From contig NZJU01000016.1 of the NCBI GenBank assembly GCA_002692325.1, positions 1-30,846 of the forward strand: 30,846 nt of DNA. The letters run 5' to 3'. The notes under the pieces are model-generated. The model was not told the origin of the DNA. It saw only the letters and a list, made by a program, of their open reading frames with translations, and made no database searches. The DNA comes from Candidatus Pelagibacter sp. GTDB taxonomy: Bacteria > Pseudomonadota > Alphaproteobacteria > Pelagibacterales > Pelagibacteraceae. The position numbers and the translations under genes are program-made. Below are positions 7,518 to 15,092 of this stretch, piece after piece (the first letter of the stretch is position 1; the number at the start of each line of letters is the position of its first letter).

Positions 7518-8090
7518 TTATTTAGTCAACATCTGGTGTATTGGACTAAATTTTTCTCTGTGCAACTTAGTTGTTCCATATTTTTTAAGACTTAACAAAT
7601 GTTGCTTAGTTCCGTAACCAAAATTTTTATTCCAATAATATTTTTTAAACTTTTTTGATAGTTCTATCATAAGTAAATCTCTATAACACTTTGCGACTAT
7701 TGATGCTGCACTAATTTCTTTAATTTTTTCATCGCCTTTAATTATTGTTTTGTAATTTTTAATCCCTTTTGGAGCAAAATTTCCATCAATTAAAACTAAC
7801 CCAGGTTTTACTGAAAGTTTTAACAAAGCTCTTTTCATCGCTAACAAAGATGCTTGCAATATATTTAAACGCGCAATCTCCTTTACAGATGCTATACCTA
7901 TTCCATAAAAAGAGTTTTCTTTTATATACTCAGAAATTTCATATCTATTATTAAATGAAATTTTTTTTGAGTCTTTTATTGATTTTAGTTTAATTTTCTC
8001 CTTGAAAATAACAGCGGCAGCTACAACCGGACCGGCTATACATCCTCTTCCAACTTCATCGACACCTGCAATATTTTTATTTTTTGACAA
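7518..8090 (-). CDS. rnhB: Ribonuclease HII
   Basis: RNase HII cuts RNA in RNA-DNA hybrids and excises single ribonucleotides from DNA. The 190-residue protein has the N-terminal motif IAGVDEVGRGCIAGPVVAAAV with catalytic D11 and E12, and the motif GLVLIDGNFAPKG with D102. It also has AASIVAKCYRD, typical of the family. The length is normal. No ATG precedes the GVDE motif; a TTG at 8090, preceded by AGG eight bases upstream, is the only sensible start. It overlaps the end of udg by 14 bp, which suggests translational coupling. Confidence 0.95.
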   Translation of the reverse strand: MSKNKNIAGVDEVGRGCIAGPVVAAAVIFKEKIKLKSIKDSKKISFNNRYEISEYIKENSFYGIGIASVKEIARLNILQASLLAMKRALLKLSVKPGLVLIDGNFAPKGIKNYKTIIKGDEKIKEISAASIVAKCYRDLLMIELSKKFKKYYWNKNFGYGTKQHLLSLKKYGTTKLHREKFSPIHQMLTK

Positions 8091-8790
8091 TTTTTATACC
8101 TAATTCTATGATTTTTTTTCTTACCATTTTCAAATCTGTCCATGCAAATTTTTTTTGTTCAGGCTGCCTCATTAAAAACGCAGGATGGAAAGATGCTATA
8201 ATCGACAATTTGCAATTTCCTATTTCTTTTTCCACCCACTTTCCTCTGGCTTTTGAAATTACTACTTCATCACCAATAATTGCATTTAAAGCAGTGCTTC
8301 CTAAAAGTATCAAAATTTTTGGTTTAATTATTTGAATGTGATTAATTAGGAATGGCAAATATCTTTTTATTTCTTTCTCAGTCGGTTTTCTATTTTCAGG
8401 GGGTCTAAAATTTACAACATTGGTTATGTAAACATTATCTCTGTCTAGATTTATAGATTTAAGCATTTTATCTAAAAGTTGGCCCGCTCGTCCCACAAAA
8501 GGCAAACCTTCTTTATCCTCATTTGCACCAGGACCTTCACCAATTATCATAATTTTTGAGTCTGGATTGCCATCAGCAAAAACGATTTTTGAAGCGTTTT
8601 CTTTTAATGAGCAGTTTGTGATATTAGAGATTGTATTTTCAAGCAGAGCTAATTGCTGAGAAAGATTTTTTGAATCTATTTTAAATTCTTTTTGTTTATA
8701 TCTGTTAACAGCTTTATTGCTATATATTAAATTGTGATTGATTAAGTTATGGTATTTTATTAATTTAATTAATTTATTGTCAAATTTCAT
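8077..8790 (-). CDS. udg: Family 4-like uracil-DNA glycosylase lacking iron-sulfur cysteines
   Basis: This enzyme removes uracil from DNA. Visible motifs are FADGNPDSKIMIIGEGPGANED (71-92; GEGPG at 84-88), LPFVGRAGQLLDKML, VYITNVVNFRPPENRKPT, and the C-terminal SFHPAFLMR (200-208), all standard for the family 4 / SPO1-polymerase-like group. Classical family 4 enzymes carry four cysteines for a 4Fe-4S cluster. This 237-residue protein has only C60 and C193: the residue in the NxVKCRPP context is F128 and a later one is Y144. Other alphaproteobacterial members also deviate here. The ATG at 8790 is one base from the start of the divergent TPR gene. It heads the udg-rnhB-ccrM run. Confidence 0.88.
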   Translation of the reverse strand: MKFDNKLIKLIKYHNLINHNLIYSNKAVNRYKQKEFKIDSKNLSQQLALLENTISNITNCSLKENASKIVFADGNPDSKIMIIGEGPGANEDKEGLPFVGRAGQLLDKMLKSINLDRDNVYITNVVNFRPPENRKPTEKEIKRYLPFLINHIQIIKPKILILLGSTALNAIIGDEVVISKARGKWVEKEIGNCKLSIIASFHPAFLMRQPEQKKFAWTDLKMVRKKIIELGIKIVKK

Positions 8791-8791
8791 T

Positions 8792-10492
8792 ATGAGAAAA
8801 ATACTTAATCAATCTAAATTTATATTATTTGTTACATTATTCATAATTATTTTTTTTAATATACACGTAAAAAGTTTAGAGAAGACAATTAAGGGAGATA
8901 ATATATCGGATTATTTCTCTGGAATTTTATCTTTAAATAAAAATGAGTACTATTTAACTTATAGGTATCTTAAAAATATAGAGGGATTAGAGGATGCACA
9001 TTACACATATTCACAAGTTTATCTATATTCACTCATCAACTTAAATAAATTTAGAGAAGCTTATATCTACTCAAAAAAACTCGAGAGAAAAAAACTCAAT
9101 AGTTTTGAGAGCGATCTTTTAATTGGATTGTACAATCTAAAAAATAAAAATAATTTTCAAGCTAAAAAAAACCTAAAGAAAAATTTTCAAAAAAAAGATC
9201 TTGATCCCTTGCAAAGAATAATTTCAATAATCACATATAATTTTTCTGACATTCAAAATTTATCTTATGATCAGTCCTTTGAAAAAATTAATCTCATAAA
9301 CAATAGATTCGATAATATAAAAAAAATACAAAAAATATTTTTAAATTGTTATTATAATTCACCTGAAACAGAAAATTCTTTTAAAAAAATAGTAGAAGAT
9401 AAATCAGTAAATTTTTTGAGATATAATTTTTTCTATGCAAATTATTTAATAAGCAATAATCAAATCAAAAATGCTCAAAAGGTTATCAAAAGTTCCTTGA
9501 AAGTTTCACCAAGAAATTTGCTGATAGATCAACTTAGATTGGATTTAATTGAAAATAAAGGATTTAAGAATAATTTTGATTGTAGTAATGAGTCACATAT
9601 TCTATCCGAGTTTTTTTATGTAGTATCAAATGCACTTTCTTCTCAAGGTTTTTACTCAATTTCGAATTTCTATCTAAGTTTATCTAAATTTTTAAATCCT
9701 GATTTTATTTCTCATGATGTATTGTATGCAGAAAATAGCATCTTAATCGGAAATATTGACTTAGCAAAAAATCTTTATAAAAAATTAAAAAAATTTGGAG
9801 ATGCCTTCAATTGGTTTGCTTCAAAGGAATTAACAAATATTTTGGTAGACGAAGGAAAAAAAGAAGAGGCAATTAAAATATTGAGGAAAAGTTATGGAGA
9901 GTTAAAAAATTCTGATAATTATCAAAAGATTGAATTTGCTGACTACCTTAAGAACAACAAACAATATATTGAGTCAATAAAGTATTATACCGAGGTTATT
10001 GAATCAATAGATCTTAAGCACGATCTCTATCCCCAAGCTACTGATGGCAGGGGAATAGCATATGAAAGAACTGGCTCTTGGAGTAAAGCAGAAAAAGATT
10101 TTCTAAATTCGTTGGAGGCAAAACCTAATCAAGCTTACGTTTTAAATTATCTTGCATACTCATGGATTGAGCAAAATGCGAATATTGAAAGATCTTTAGT
10201 TATGTTAAAAAAAGCAAATGAGCTTAGAAAAAATGATCCATATATTATTGACTCTTTGGGCTGGGCTTTATTCAAATTAAAAAATTTTCAAGAAGCTGAA
10301 AAATATCTTCAAAAAGCGGTGAGACTTTTACCTTCAGATCCTATCGTAAACGATCATTTTGCAGATATATTATGGTTTAATAACAAGAAAATTCAAGCTA
10401 GATACTATTGGAATTACGTTCTTAACTTAGATGACACTAAGAAAGATATGAGAACAAAAATTAATAAAAAAATTATTTCTGGTCTCAATTGA
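8792..10492 (+). CDS. Exported tetratricopeptide-repeat protein of the ispE-linked alphaproteobacterial type
   Basis: From the ATG at 8792 the protein has 566 residues: a basic start and strongly hydrophobic segment (about 10-25) acting as signal peptide or membrane anchor, then helical repeats throughout. The C-terminal 200 residues show clear TPR consensus, for example ATDGRGIAYERTGSWSKAE, NYLAYSWIEQ, IIDSLGWALFKLKNFQEAEKY and LPSDPIVNDHFADILW. Similar TPR proteins stand immediately upstream of ispE in many alphaproteobacteria. The family likely mediates protein-protein contacts at the envelope; no specific partner can be named. The frame is also open to an upstream ATG at 8738 inside udg, but 8792 gives the natural signal sequence. 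An 11-bp spacer leads to ispE. Confidence 0.85.
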   Translation: MRKILNQSKFILFVTLFIIIFFNIHVKSLEKTIKGDNISDYFSGILSLNKNEYYLTYRYLKNIEGLEDAHYTYSQVYLYSLINLNKFREAYIYSKKLERKKLNSFESDLLIGLYNLKNKNNFQAKKNLKKNFQKKDLDPLQRIISIITYNFSDIQNLSYDQSFEKINLINNRFDNIKKIQKIFLNCYYNSPETENSFKKIVEDKSVNFLRYNFFYANYLISNNQIKNAQKVIKSSLKVSPRNLLIDQLRLDLIENKGFKNNFDCSNESHILSEFFYVVSNALSSQGFYSISNFYLSLSKFLNPDFISHDVLYAENSILIGNIDLAKNLYKKLKKFGDAFNWFASKELTNILVDEGKKEEAIKILRKSYGELKNSDNYQKIEFADYLKNNKQYIESIKYYTEVIESIDLKHDLYPQATDGRGIAYERTGSWSKAEKDFLNSLEAKPNQAYVLNYLAYSWIEQNANIERSLVMLKKANELRKNDPYIIDSLGWALFKLKNFQEAEKYLQKAVRLLPSDPIVNDHFADILWFNNKKIQARYYWNYVLNLDDTKKDMRTKINKKIISGLN

Positions 10493-10503
10493 ATTTTATT
10501 CCA

Positions 10504-11343
10504 ATGAAAATAAAATCTTATGCAAAATTAAACCTTTCATTAAGAGTAGGAAAAAAATTAAATTCCGGTTTACACAATATTCAAACAAATACTTTTCTTA
10601 TAAATTTACACGATAAAATATTGATAAAAAAAAATAAAAAAAAGAAAGACAGAATTACTTTTAATGGGCCTTTTTCTCATTTGGTAGAAAAAAAAAATAA
10701 TTCAATTAAAAAAACTTTAGATATAATGAGGAAATTTAAAATAATAGACATATTTTACGATGTTCAAGTTAAAAAAAACATTCCAGTTTTTTCAGGCTTA
10801 GGTGGAGGAACTTCAAATGCATTTTTTGTTGCGAAATATCTTTTAAAAAAAAAGTCTAAATCAAATTTAGTTTGGAACTCTCTTGAAAAAAAAATCGGAA
10901 GTGATTTCAAAATTTTTTACCGCAAACAAACTTATCAAAAAAATTTGTCAACATTACTAAACTATGAAAAAAAATTTACCCTTTTTTTTTTAATAGTTTA
11001 TCCTCATATTAAGTGTTCAACTCAAAAGATTTACTCTTACGTAGAAAAAAGTTCTAGGTTCTCGAATACAGATTATTATAAAATATTGAGCATGCAGAAA
11101 CTATTGAAACTCTTATTAAATGAAAAAAACGATCTTCAAAAAATTGTTGAAAAGTATCATCCTGAGATCAGAAATATTTTGAATGATATTAAGCTTCAAA
11201 AAGGATGCTATTACTCAAGAATTACAGGCTCAGGCTCTGTTTGTTATGGAGTTTTTAAAAGCAAAAGACTAAGTATACTTGCGTCAAAAAATATAAATAA
11301 AAAGTTTCCAAATTGCTGGTCTGAGATCACAAAAACTATTTAA
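10504..11343 (+). CDS. ispE: 4-diphosphocytidyl-2-C-methyl-D-erythritol kinase, divergent
   Basis: IspE phosphorylates CDP-methylerythritol in the MEP route to isoprenoids. The 279-residue GHMP kinase begins MKIKSYAKLNLSLRV, with the conserved lysine of SYAKLN. It carries the ATP-binding loop PVFSGLGGGTSNAF (near 95-108) and ends with ITGSGSVCYGVF, the conserved C-terminal glycine motif. The GADVPFF motif is altered to GSDFKIF, keeping the aspartate, and the GxGE that normally follows is absent. A TTG start at 10489 overlaps the TPR stop, but the ATG at 10504 gives the standard N terminus. The MEP pathway is the usual isoprenoid route in these bacteria, so it is probably functional. Confidence 0.9.
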   Translation: MKIKSYAKLNLSLRVGKKLNSGLHNIQTNTFLINLHDKILIKKNKKKKDRITFNGPFSHLVEKKNNSIKKTLDIMRKFKIIDIFYDVQVKKNIPVFSGLGGGTSNAFFVAKYLLKKKSKSNLVWNSLEKKIGSDFKIFYRKQTYQKNLSTLLNYEKKFTLFFLIVYPHIKCSTQKIYSYVEKSSRFSNTDYYKILSMQKLLKLLLNEKNDLQKIVEKYHPEIRNILNDIKLQKGCYYSRITGSGSVCYGVFKSKRLSILASKNINKKFPNCWSEITKTI

Positions 11344-11377
11344 TTTTGGTAAATTATGATATATCAAAACTTAGCAT

Positions 11378-11451
11378 TGGGGCATAGCCAAGTGGTAAGG
11401 CAGCGGTTTTTGGTACCGCCATCCTAGGTTCGAATCCTAGTGCCCCAGCCA
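11378..11451 (+). tRNA. tRNA-Gln (anticodon UUG)
   Basis: A full cloverleaf folds by eye. The acceptor stem is TGGGGCA/TGCCCCA (11378-11384 with 11441-11447) with discriminator G and an encoded CCA (11449-11451). The D stem is GCC/GGC. The anticodon stem GCGGT/ACCGC encloses TTTTGGT with anticodon TTG at 11410-11412. The T stem CTAGG/CCTAG carries loop TTCGAAT. U1-A72 is typical of tRNA-Gln. A TATGAT box at 11355-11360 could be its -10. No terminator separates it from the CCA-adding enzyme gene 5 bp downstream. Confidence 0.97.
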
Positions 11452-11456
11452 AGTCA

Positions 11457-12719
11457 ATGAAAATAAAATTATTTAAACTCAATTTTTTTAAAAAAATAAA
11501 ATCTATTTTTACAGGATTTTATAGATCAAAAGAATTAAAATTAATTTTTGAAAATCTTGAGAAAAACAGAAAAGGTAAAGAAGAAGTTGTAATGTTCGTT
11601 GGAGGGTGTGTAAGAAATTTCCTAAAAGACGAAAAAATTGATGACATAGATTTGGCTACTTCTTTATCCCCTCAGGAAATTAAGAAAAATTTTGAAAATA
11701 CAAAATTTGAAATTTTAGAGACAGGGATTGACCACGGATCGATTACAATAAAAGGTAAAGAAAAAAATTATGAAATAACAACTTTACGAAAAGATATAAA
11801 AACAGACGGAAGACATGCGCTGATAGAATTTTCTAAAGATTGGAAAGAGGACTCCGAGAGACGAGATTTTACGATCAATGCTATTTATCTGAATAAAAAG
11901 GGAAAAATTTATGATCCTCAACTTGGGGTAAAAGATTTAAAAAACAATGTAGTTAAATTTATTGGCGACCCAGAGAAAAGAATTCAAGAGGACTATTTAA
12001 GAATTTTAAGATTTGTAAGATTTTCTATTAAATACAATCATAAGCCCGAAGAAAGTACTATTAAATCAATTCGTTTGAATATAAATGGCATTACAAATGT
12101 TTCAAGAGAAAGAATATTAGTTGAATTGAAAAAGATTTTATATTTAAAAAATTTTATAGACATTTGCAAGGAACAAAAATTAAAAGAAATTTTTGAAATT
12201 ATTTTTCAAGAGTTTAAATATTTTGTTAGAATTGAGAAGTTATTAAAATTTGAAAAAAATTTAGAGTTTAGTGATGTTTTTTTAATAGCATTATTAACAA
12301 TTGATTTGAAAAAAAACCATGAGTATTTCATTCACAAGTATAAAACCTCAAACAATCTGAGTAAAAAGCTTAATTTGATAGCAGCGAACTTTGAAAATTT
12401 GAACAAGGATGATTATTTTTTCAATAAAGATCTCAAGAAAAATATTTATTTTTTGGGAAAAGAGATCATGACAATATTATATTTACTGCAACAGACAGAC
12501 AAAAAAAAGATTAAAAACTTAGATTTGTTAAAAACCGTCCAAAACTTCGAAATTCCCCATTTCCCATATGATGGAAACTTTTTAATTCAAAAAGGTTTCA
12601 AAGAAGGAAAGGATTTAGGAGCAGCATTAAAAGAGATGGAGTCAAAGTGGGTAAATCAAAACTTCAAAATAGATATGAAAGAAATCAAAGTCATTTTAGA
12701 GAAGTTTAAACCAGCTTAA
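11457..12719 (+). CDS. cca: CCA tRNA nucleotidyltransferase / poly(A) polymerase family protein
   Basis: A class II nucleotidyltransferase that builds or repairs the 3' CCA of tRNAs. The 420-residue protein has the catalytic motif FVGGCVRN (47-54) followed by DDIDLAT with the metal-binding pair D63 and D65. It then has the ERRDFTINAIYLN motif and a DYLRILRFVRFSIKY neck helix. The C-terminal part is helical, without an HD domain, and fits the alphaproteobacterial form. It could in principle be a poly(A) polymerase, since the two are hard to tell apart by motifs. The ATG lies 5 bp after the encoded CCA of tRNA-Gln, so it must be read from the same transcript or a promoter inside the tRNA. Its stop overlaps greA's stop by 4 bp, converging. 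Confidence 0.9.
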   Translation: MKIKLFKLNFFKKIKSIFTGFYRSKELKLIFENLEKNRKGKEEVVMFVGGCVRNFLKDEKIDDIDLATSLSPQEIKKNFENTKFEILETGIDHGSITIKGKEKNYEITTLRKDIKTDGRHALIEFSKDWKEDSERRDFTINAIYLNKKGKIYDPQLGVKDLKNNVVKFIGDPEKRIQEDYLRILRFVRFSIKYNHKPEESTIKSIRLNINGITNVSRERILVELKKILYLKNFIDICKEQKLKEIFEIIFQEFKYFVRIEKLLKFEKNLEFSDVFLIALLTIDLKKNHEYFIHKYKTSNNLSKKLNLIAANFENLNKDDYFFNKDLKKNIYFLGKEIMTILYLLQQTDKKKIKNLDLLKTVQNFEIPHFPYDGNFLIQKGFKEGKDLGAALKEMESKWVNQNFKIDMKEIKVILEKFKPA

Positions 12720-13192
12720 ATATAATCTACTTTTAAAATTTTGTAATTTTTTTCTCCTGAGGGAGTACTTATACTTACGATTTCACCTACATTTTTACCT
12801 ATAAGACCTTTACCTATAGGACTTCTAAAATAAATTAAGTTTAATTTTATGTCGGCCTCATCTCTTCCAACAATCTTATAATCTAAACTTTTCTCCGTAT
12901 CTAAGTCTTTAAGGATTACTGACGCGCCAAAAATAACTTTTCCATTATTCTCAATTTTTGTAACATCTATTACATTTGCTCTTGCGATCGTATCATTAAT
13001 TTCTATCACTCTACTTTCTATGTGTGATTGTTGCTCTTTTGCAGCATGATACTCTGCATTTTCTTTCAAATCTCCATGTGATCTAGCTTCAGCTATAGCA
13101 GCAACTATTTTTGGTCTTTGAATATTTTTTAAGTTATCTAATTCTTTTTTGATTTTTTCTAAACCAACTACTGTTAGAGGTTCTTTTTCCAT
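12716..13192 (-). CDS. greA: Transcription elongation factor GreA
   Basis: GreA rescues backtracked RNA polymerase by stimulating transcript cleavage. The 158-residue length is canonical. The N-terminal coiled coil (about 8-75) carries the tip motif HGDLKENAEYHAAKE with the conserved acidic pair, and the C-terminal globular domain has SPIGKGLIGKNVGEIVSISTPSGEKNYKI, the standard GreA ending. It is the third gene of the minus-strand run trmL-hemF-greA, starting one base after the hemF stop. It converges on cca with shared TTAA stop bases. Confidence 0.97.
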   Translation of the reverse strand: MEKEPLTVVGLEKIKKELDNLKNIQRPKIVAAIAEARSHGDLKENAEYHAAKEQQSHIESRVIEINDTIARANVIDVTKIENNGKVIFGASVILKDLDTEKSLDYKIVGRDEADIKLNLIYFRSPIGKGLIGKNVGEIVSISTPSGEKNYKILKVDYI

Positions 13193-13193
13193 T

Positions 13194-14036
13194 TTATTTC
13201 CATTTAGCCTCTGGAGGAAGTGACATTAAAATTGATTCTACATTCCCACCTGAATTTAAACCAAATTTCGTTCCTCTATCATAGAGTAAATTAAATTCTA
13301 CGTATCTTCCTCTTTTAAGCAATTGTTTGTTTTTATCATAAATTGTCCATTTTTTCTTAAAATTTTTTTTTATTAAGTATTTTGATATTTCCATGAAAGT
13401 AAGACCAACTTCTCGAACAAAACAAAAATTTTTAATCCAGTTTTTTGTTTCATAGTCAAAAAATATACCACCAATTCCCCTTGGTTCATTTCGGTGTTTC
13501 AAAAAAAAATATTCATCACACCAATTCCTATATTTTTGATAATTCATTTTATTTTTTATACATACCTTTTTAAGTTTTAAATGAAAAAATTTATTATCTT
13601 TTTTATTCACTATGCACGGTGTTGCATCTATTCCGCCACCAAACCAATCTTTACTAGTCACAATAAATCTTGTATTAAAGTGTAGAGCTGGAATGTAAGG
13701 ATTTTTCATATGAGCTACAACTGAGACACCGGAAGCCCAATATTTTCCATTACTCTCAGCTCCAAGTATGTTTTTTCGAAATTTCTTTTCAAATACTCCT
13801 GATACAGTAGATTTATTCACTCCTACCTTGTCAAATATTATTCCATTTCTTAGTAATAATGACTTTCCTCCTCCATTTTTGGAGTCATCTTTCTGCCATT
13901 CACTTGTCTCAAATTTTTTTGAGGAATTTGCTAGATTATTTTCAAGATCTTGAAAAAGTTCACTAATTTGAAACTGTAAGTAGTTGAACCAATTATCAAC
14001 AACTCTTTTTTTATCATCAATATTATTAAATTTCAT
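13194..14036 (-). CDS. hemF: Oxygen-dependent coproporphyrinogen III oxidase
   Basis: HemF converts coproporphyrinogen III to protoporphyrinogen IX in haem synthesis, using oxygen. The 280-residue protein has SVVAHMKNPYIPALHFNTRF, WFGGGIDATPCI, FFLKHRNEPRGIGGIFFD and the C-terminal YVEFNLLYDRGTKFGL plus ESILMSLPPEAKW, all landmarks of HemF and not of the radical-SAM HemN. The conserved histidines of these motifs are present. The ATG overlaps the trmL stop as ATGA, so the two are translationally coupled. Its product supplies haem for the b- and c-type cytochromes encoded by petBC just across the divergent promoter region. Confidence 0.96.
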   Translation of the reverse strand: MKFNNIDDKKRVVDNWFNYLQFQISELFQDLENNLANSSKKFETSEWQKDDSKNGGGKSLLLRNGIIFDKVGVNKSTVSGVFEKKFRKNILGAESNGKYWASGVSVVAHMKNPYIPALHFNTRFIVTSKDWFGGGIDATPCIVNKKDNKFFHLKLKKVCIKNKMNYQKYRNWCDEYFFLKHRNEPRGIGGIFFDYETKNWIKNFCFVREVGLTFMEISKYLIKKNFKKKWTIYDKNKQLLKRGRYVEFNLLYDRGTKFGLNSGGNVESILMSLPPEAKWK

Positions 14037-14482
14037 TTTGAATTCATTTGTCTTAAAGCTTCAGAAGCTGCGATTGCTCCAGAAATAGCTACATTTAAAG
14101 ATCTAGTTTTTTTATTAATGGGTATTTTAATTTTATATTTTATGCATTCATGAAGTTCCTTCGGAACACCTTTGCTTTCTCTTCCAAGCATTAAAATATC
14201 ATCTTTTTTAAATTTAAAATTTATATACGATTTTTTTGATTTGGTTGTCATCAAAATTATTCTTGATTTCTTATTCTCTGATTTAAAATTTTCGAAGTCT
14301 TCGTATCTATAAAAATTGCTCATGTTCATATAATCCATCACGACCCTTTTGAATCTTTTGTCATCAATACTAAAAGAGCAAGGCTCAATTATGTGAACTT
14401 TAATACCGAAACAAGCGGAATATCTAATTATTGAGGCCGTATTTTGCGGTATATCAGGTTTAAACAAAGCAATGCTTATCAT
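14033..14482 (-). CDS. trmL: tRNA (cytidine/uridine-34-2'-O)-methyltransferase TrmL
   Basis: A small SpoU/TrmD-fold methyltransferase that 2'-O-methylates the wobble base of tRNA-Leu. From the ATG at 14482 it has 149 residues: the N-terminal motif IALFKPDIPQNTASIIR, the middle motif MLGRESKGVP and the C-terminal SLNVAISGAIAASEALRQM, which together form the trefoil-knot cofactor site. Its short length and lack of an RNA-binding extension distinguish TrmL from TrmH. Upstream TTG and GTG codons extend the frame by three residues, but ATG fits the family. It heads trmL-hemF-greA and is divergent from petA over 84 bp. Confidence 0.93.
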   Translation of the reverse strand: MISIALFKPDIPQNTASIIRYSACFGIKVHIIEPCSFSIDDKRFKRVVMDYMNMSNFYRYEDFENFKSENKKSRIILMTTKSKKSYINFKFKKDDILMLGRESKGVPKELHECIKYKIKIPINKKTRSLNVAISGAIAASEALRQMNSK

Positions 14483-14566
14483 TATCACCAACTTTTATGT
14501 GTCATTCTGACCCTAGAAAATTTTATTAATTAGTTTTATTTAATAATTACTTTATAAGTAACATAT
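14483..14566. promoter_or_regulatory. Divergent trmL/petA spacer with a 15-bp dyad before petA
   Basis: This A/T-rich spacer must carry the petABC promoter and probably that of trmL. A perfect inverted repeat, TTACTT-TAT-AAGTAA, lies at 14547-14561, ending 5 bp before the petA ATG, and it includes a -10-like TATAAG (14553-14558). A weak -35-like TTAGTT lies 17 bp upstream (14530-14535). If that -10 is used, petA would have almost no leader. No Shine-Dalgarno sequence precedes petA. Operator function for the dyad is only a suggestion. Confidence 0.35.
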
Positions 14567-15088
14567 ATGGCAGATAACGAAAAAACTACAAGAAGAGACT
14601 TCCTTTTTACCGCAACATACACAATTGGTGCGGTTGGACTTGGTGCTACTATTTGGCCATTTATTGATCAAATGAATCCAGATAGATCTGTACAAGCTTT
14701 AGCAACAACTGAAGTAGATGTTAGTTCTGTGGAGCCAGGTAAGACTATTACGGTGCTTTGGAGAGGTAAACCAGTTTTTTTGAAAAGAAGAACGCAAGAA
14801 GAAATTGATGATGCAAGGTCAGTAAGTTTGAAAGAATTAAAAGATCCTCAAAAAGATGAGGAAAGGGTTAAAGAGGGAAAAGAGGAATGGCTAGTTATGT
14901 TAGGAGTTTGCACTCACTTAGGATGTGTGCCTCTGTCTGACAAAGGCGATTATAAGGGAGGCTGGTTTTGCCCATGTCACGGATCTCACTATGATGTGTC
15001 TGGAAGAATCAGAAAAGGCCCGGCACCAGTCAATATGGAAATTCCTAAGTATGAATTTGTAGACAACAACACGATTAAGATAGGATAG
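14567..15088 (+). CDS. petA: Cytochrome bc1 Rieske iron-sulfur subunit
   Basis: The Rieske protein passes electrons from ubiquinol to cytochrome c1. The 173-residue protein begins with an uncleaved twin-arginine signal-anchor ([20 protein letters not shown], membrane helix about 14-31). It then has the cluster-binding motifs CTHLGC (115-120) and CPCHGSH (135-141), giving ligands C115, H117, C135 and H138 plus the disulfide C120/C137. A lysine/glutamate-rich insert lies between residues 75 and 106. It is the first gene of petABC and is followed after 4 bp by petB, which has an AGGA ribosome site inside the petA end. Confidence 0.98.
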   Translation: MADNEKTTRRDFLFTATYTIGAVGLGATIWPFIDQMNPDRSVQALATTEVDVSSVEPGKTITVLWRGKPVFLKRRTQEEIDDARSVSLKELKDPQKDEERVKEGKEEWLVMLGVCTHLGCVPLSDKGDYKGGWFCPCHGSHYDVSGRIRKGPAPVNMEIPKYEFVDNNTIKIG

Positions 15089-15092
15089 AAAA

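Noticed and set aside
7493..7529. TTGACT (7529-7524) with TATAAT (7498-7493) as a ccrM promoter pair
   Set aside because: The spacing is 25 bp, too long for a normal sigma-70 promoter; only the -10 box is kept as a candidate.
13125..13145. A nearly 20-base string shared by greA and smc (near 2557)
   Set aside because: Both encode a coiled-coil LDNLK stretch with the same A/T-rich codons; this looks like chance and not a repeat element.
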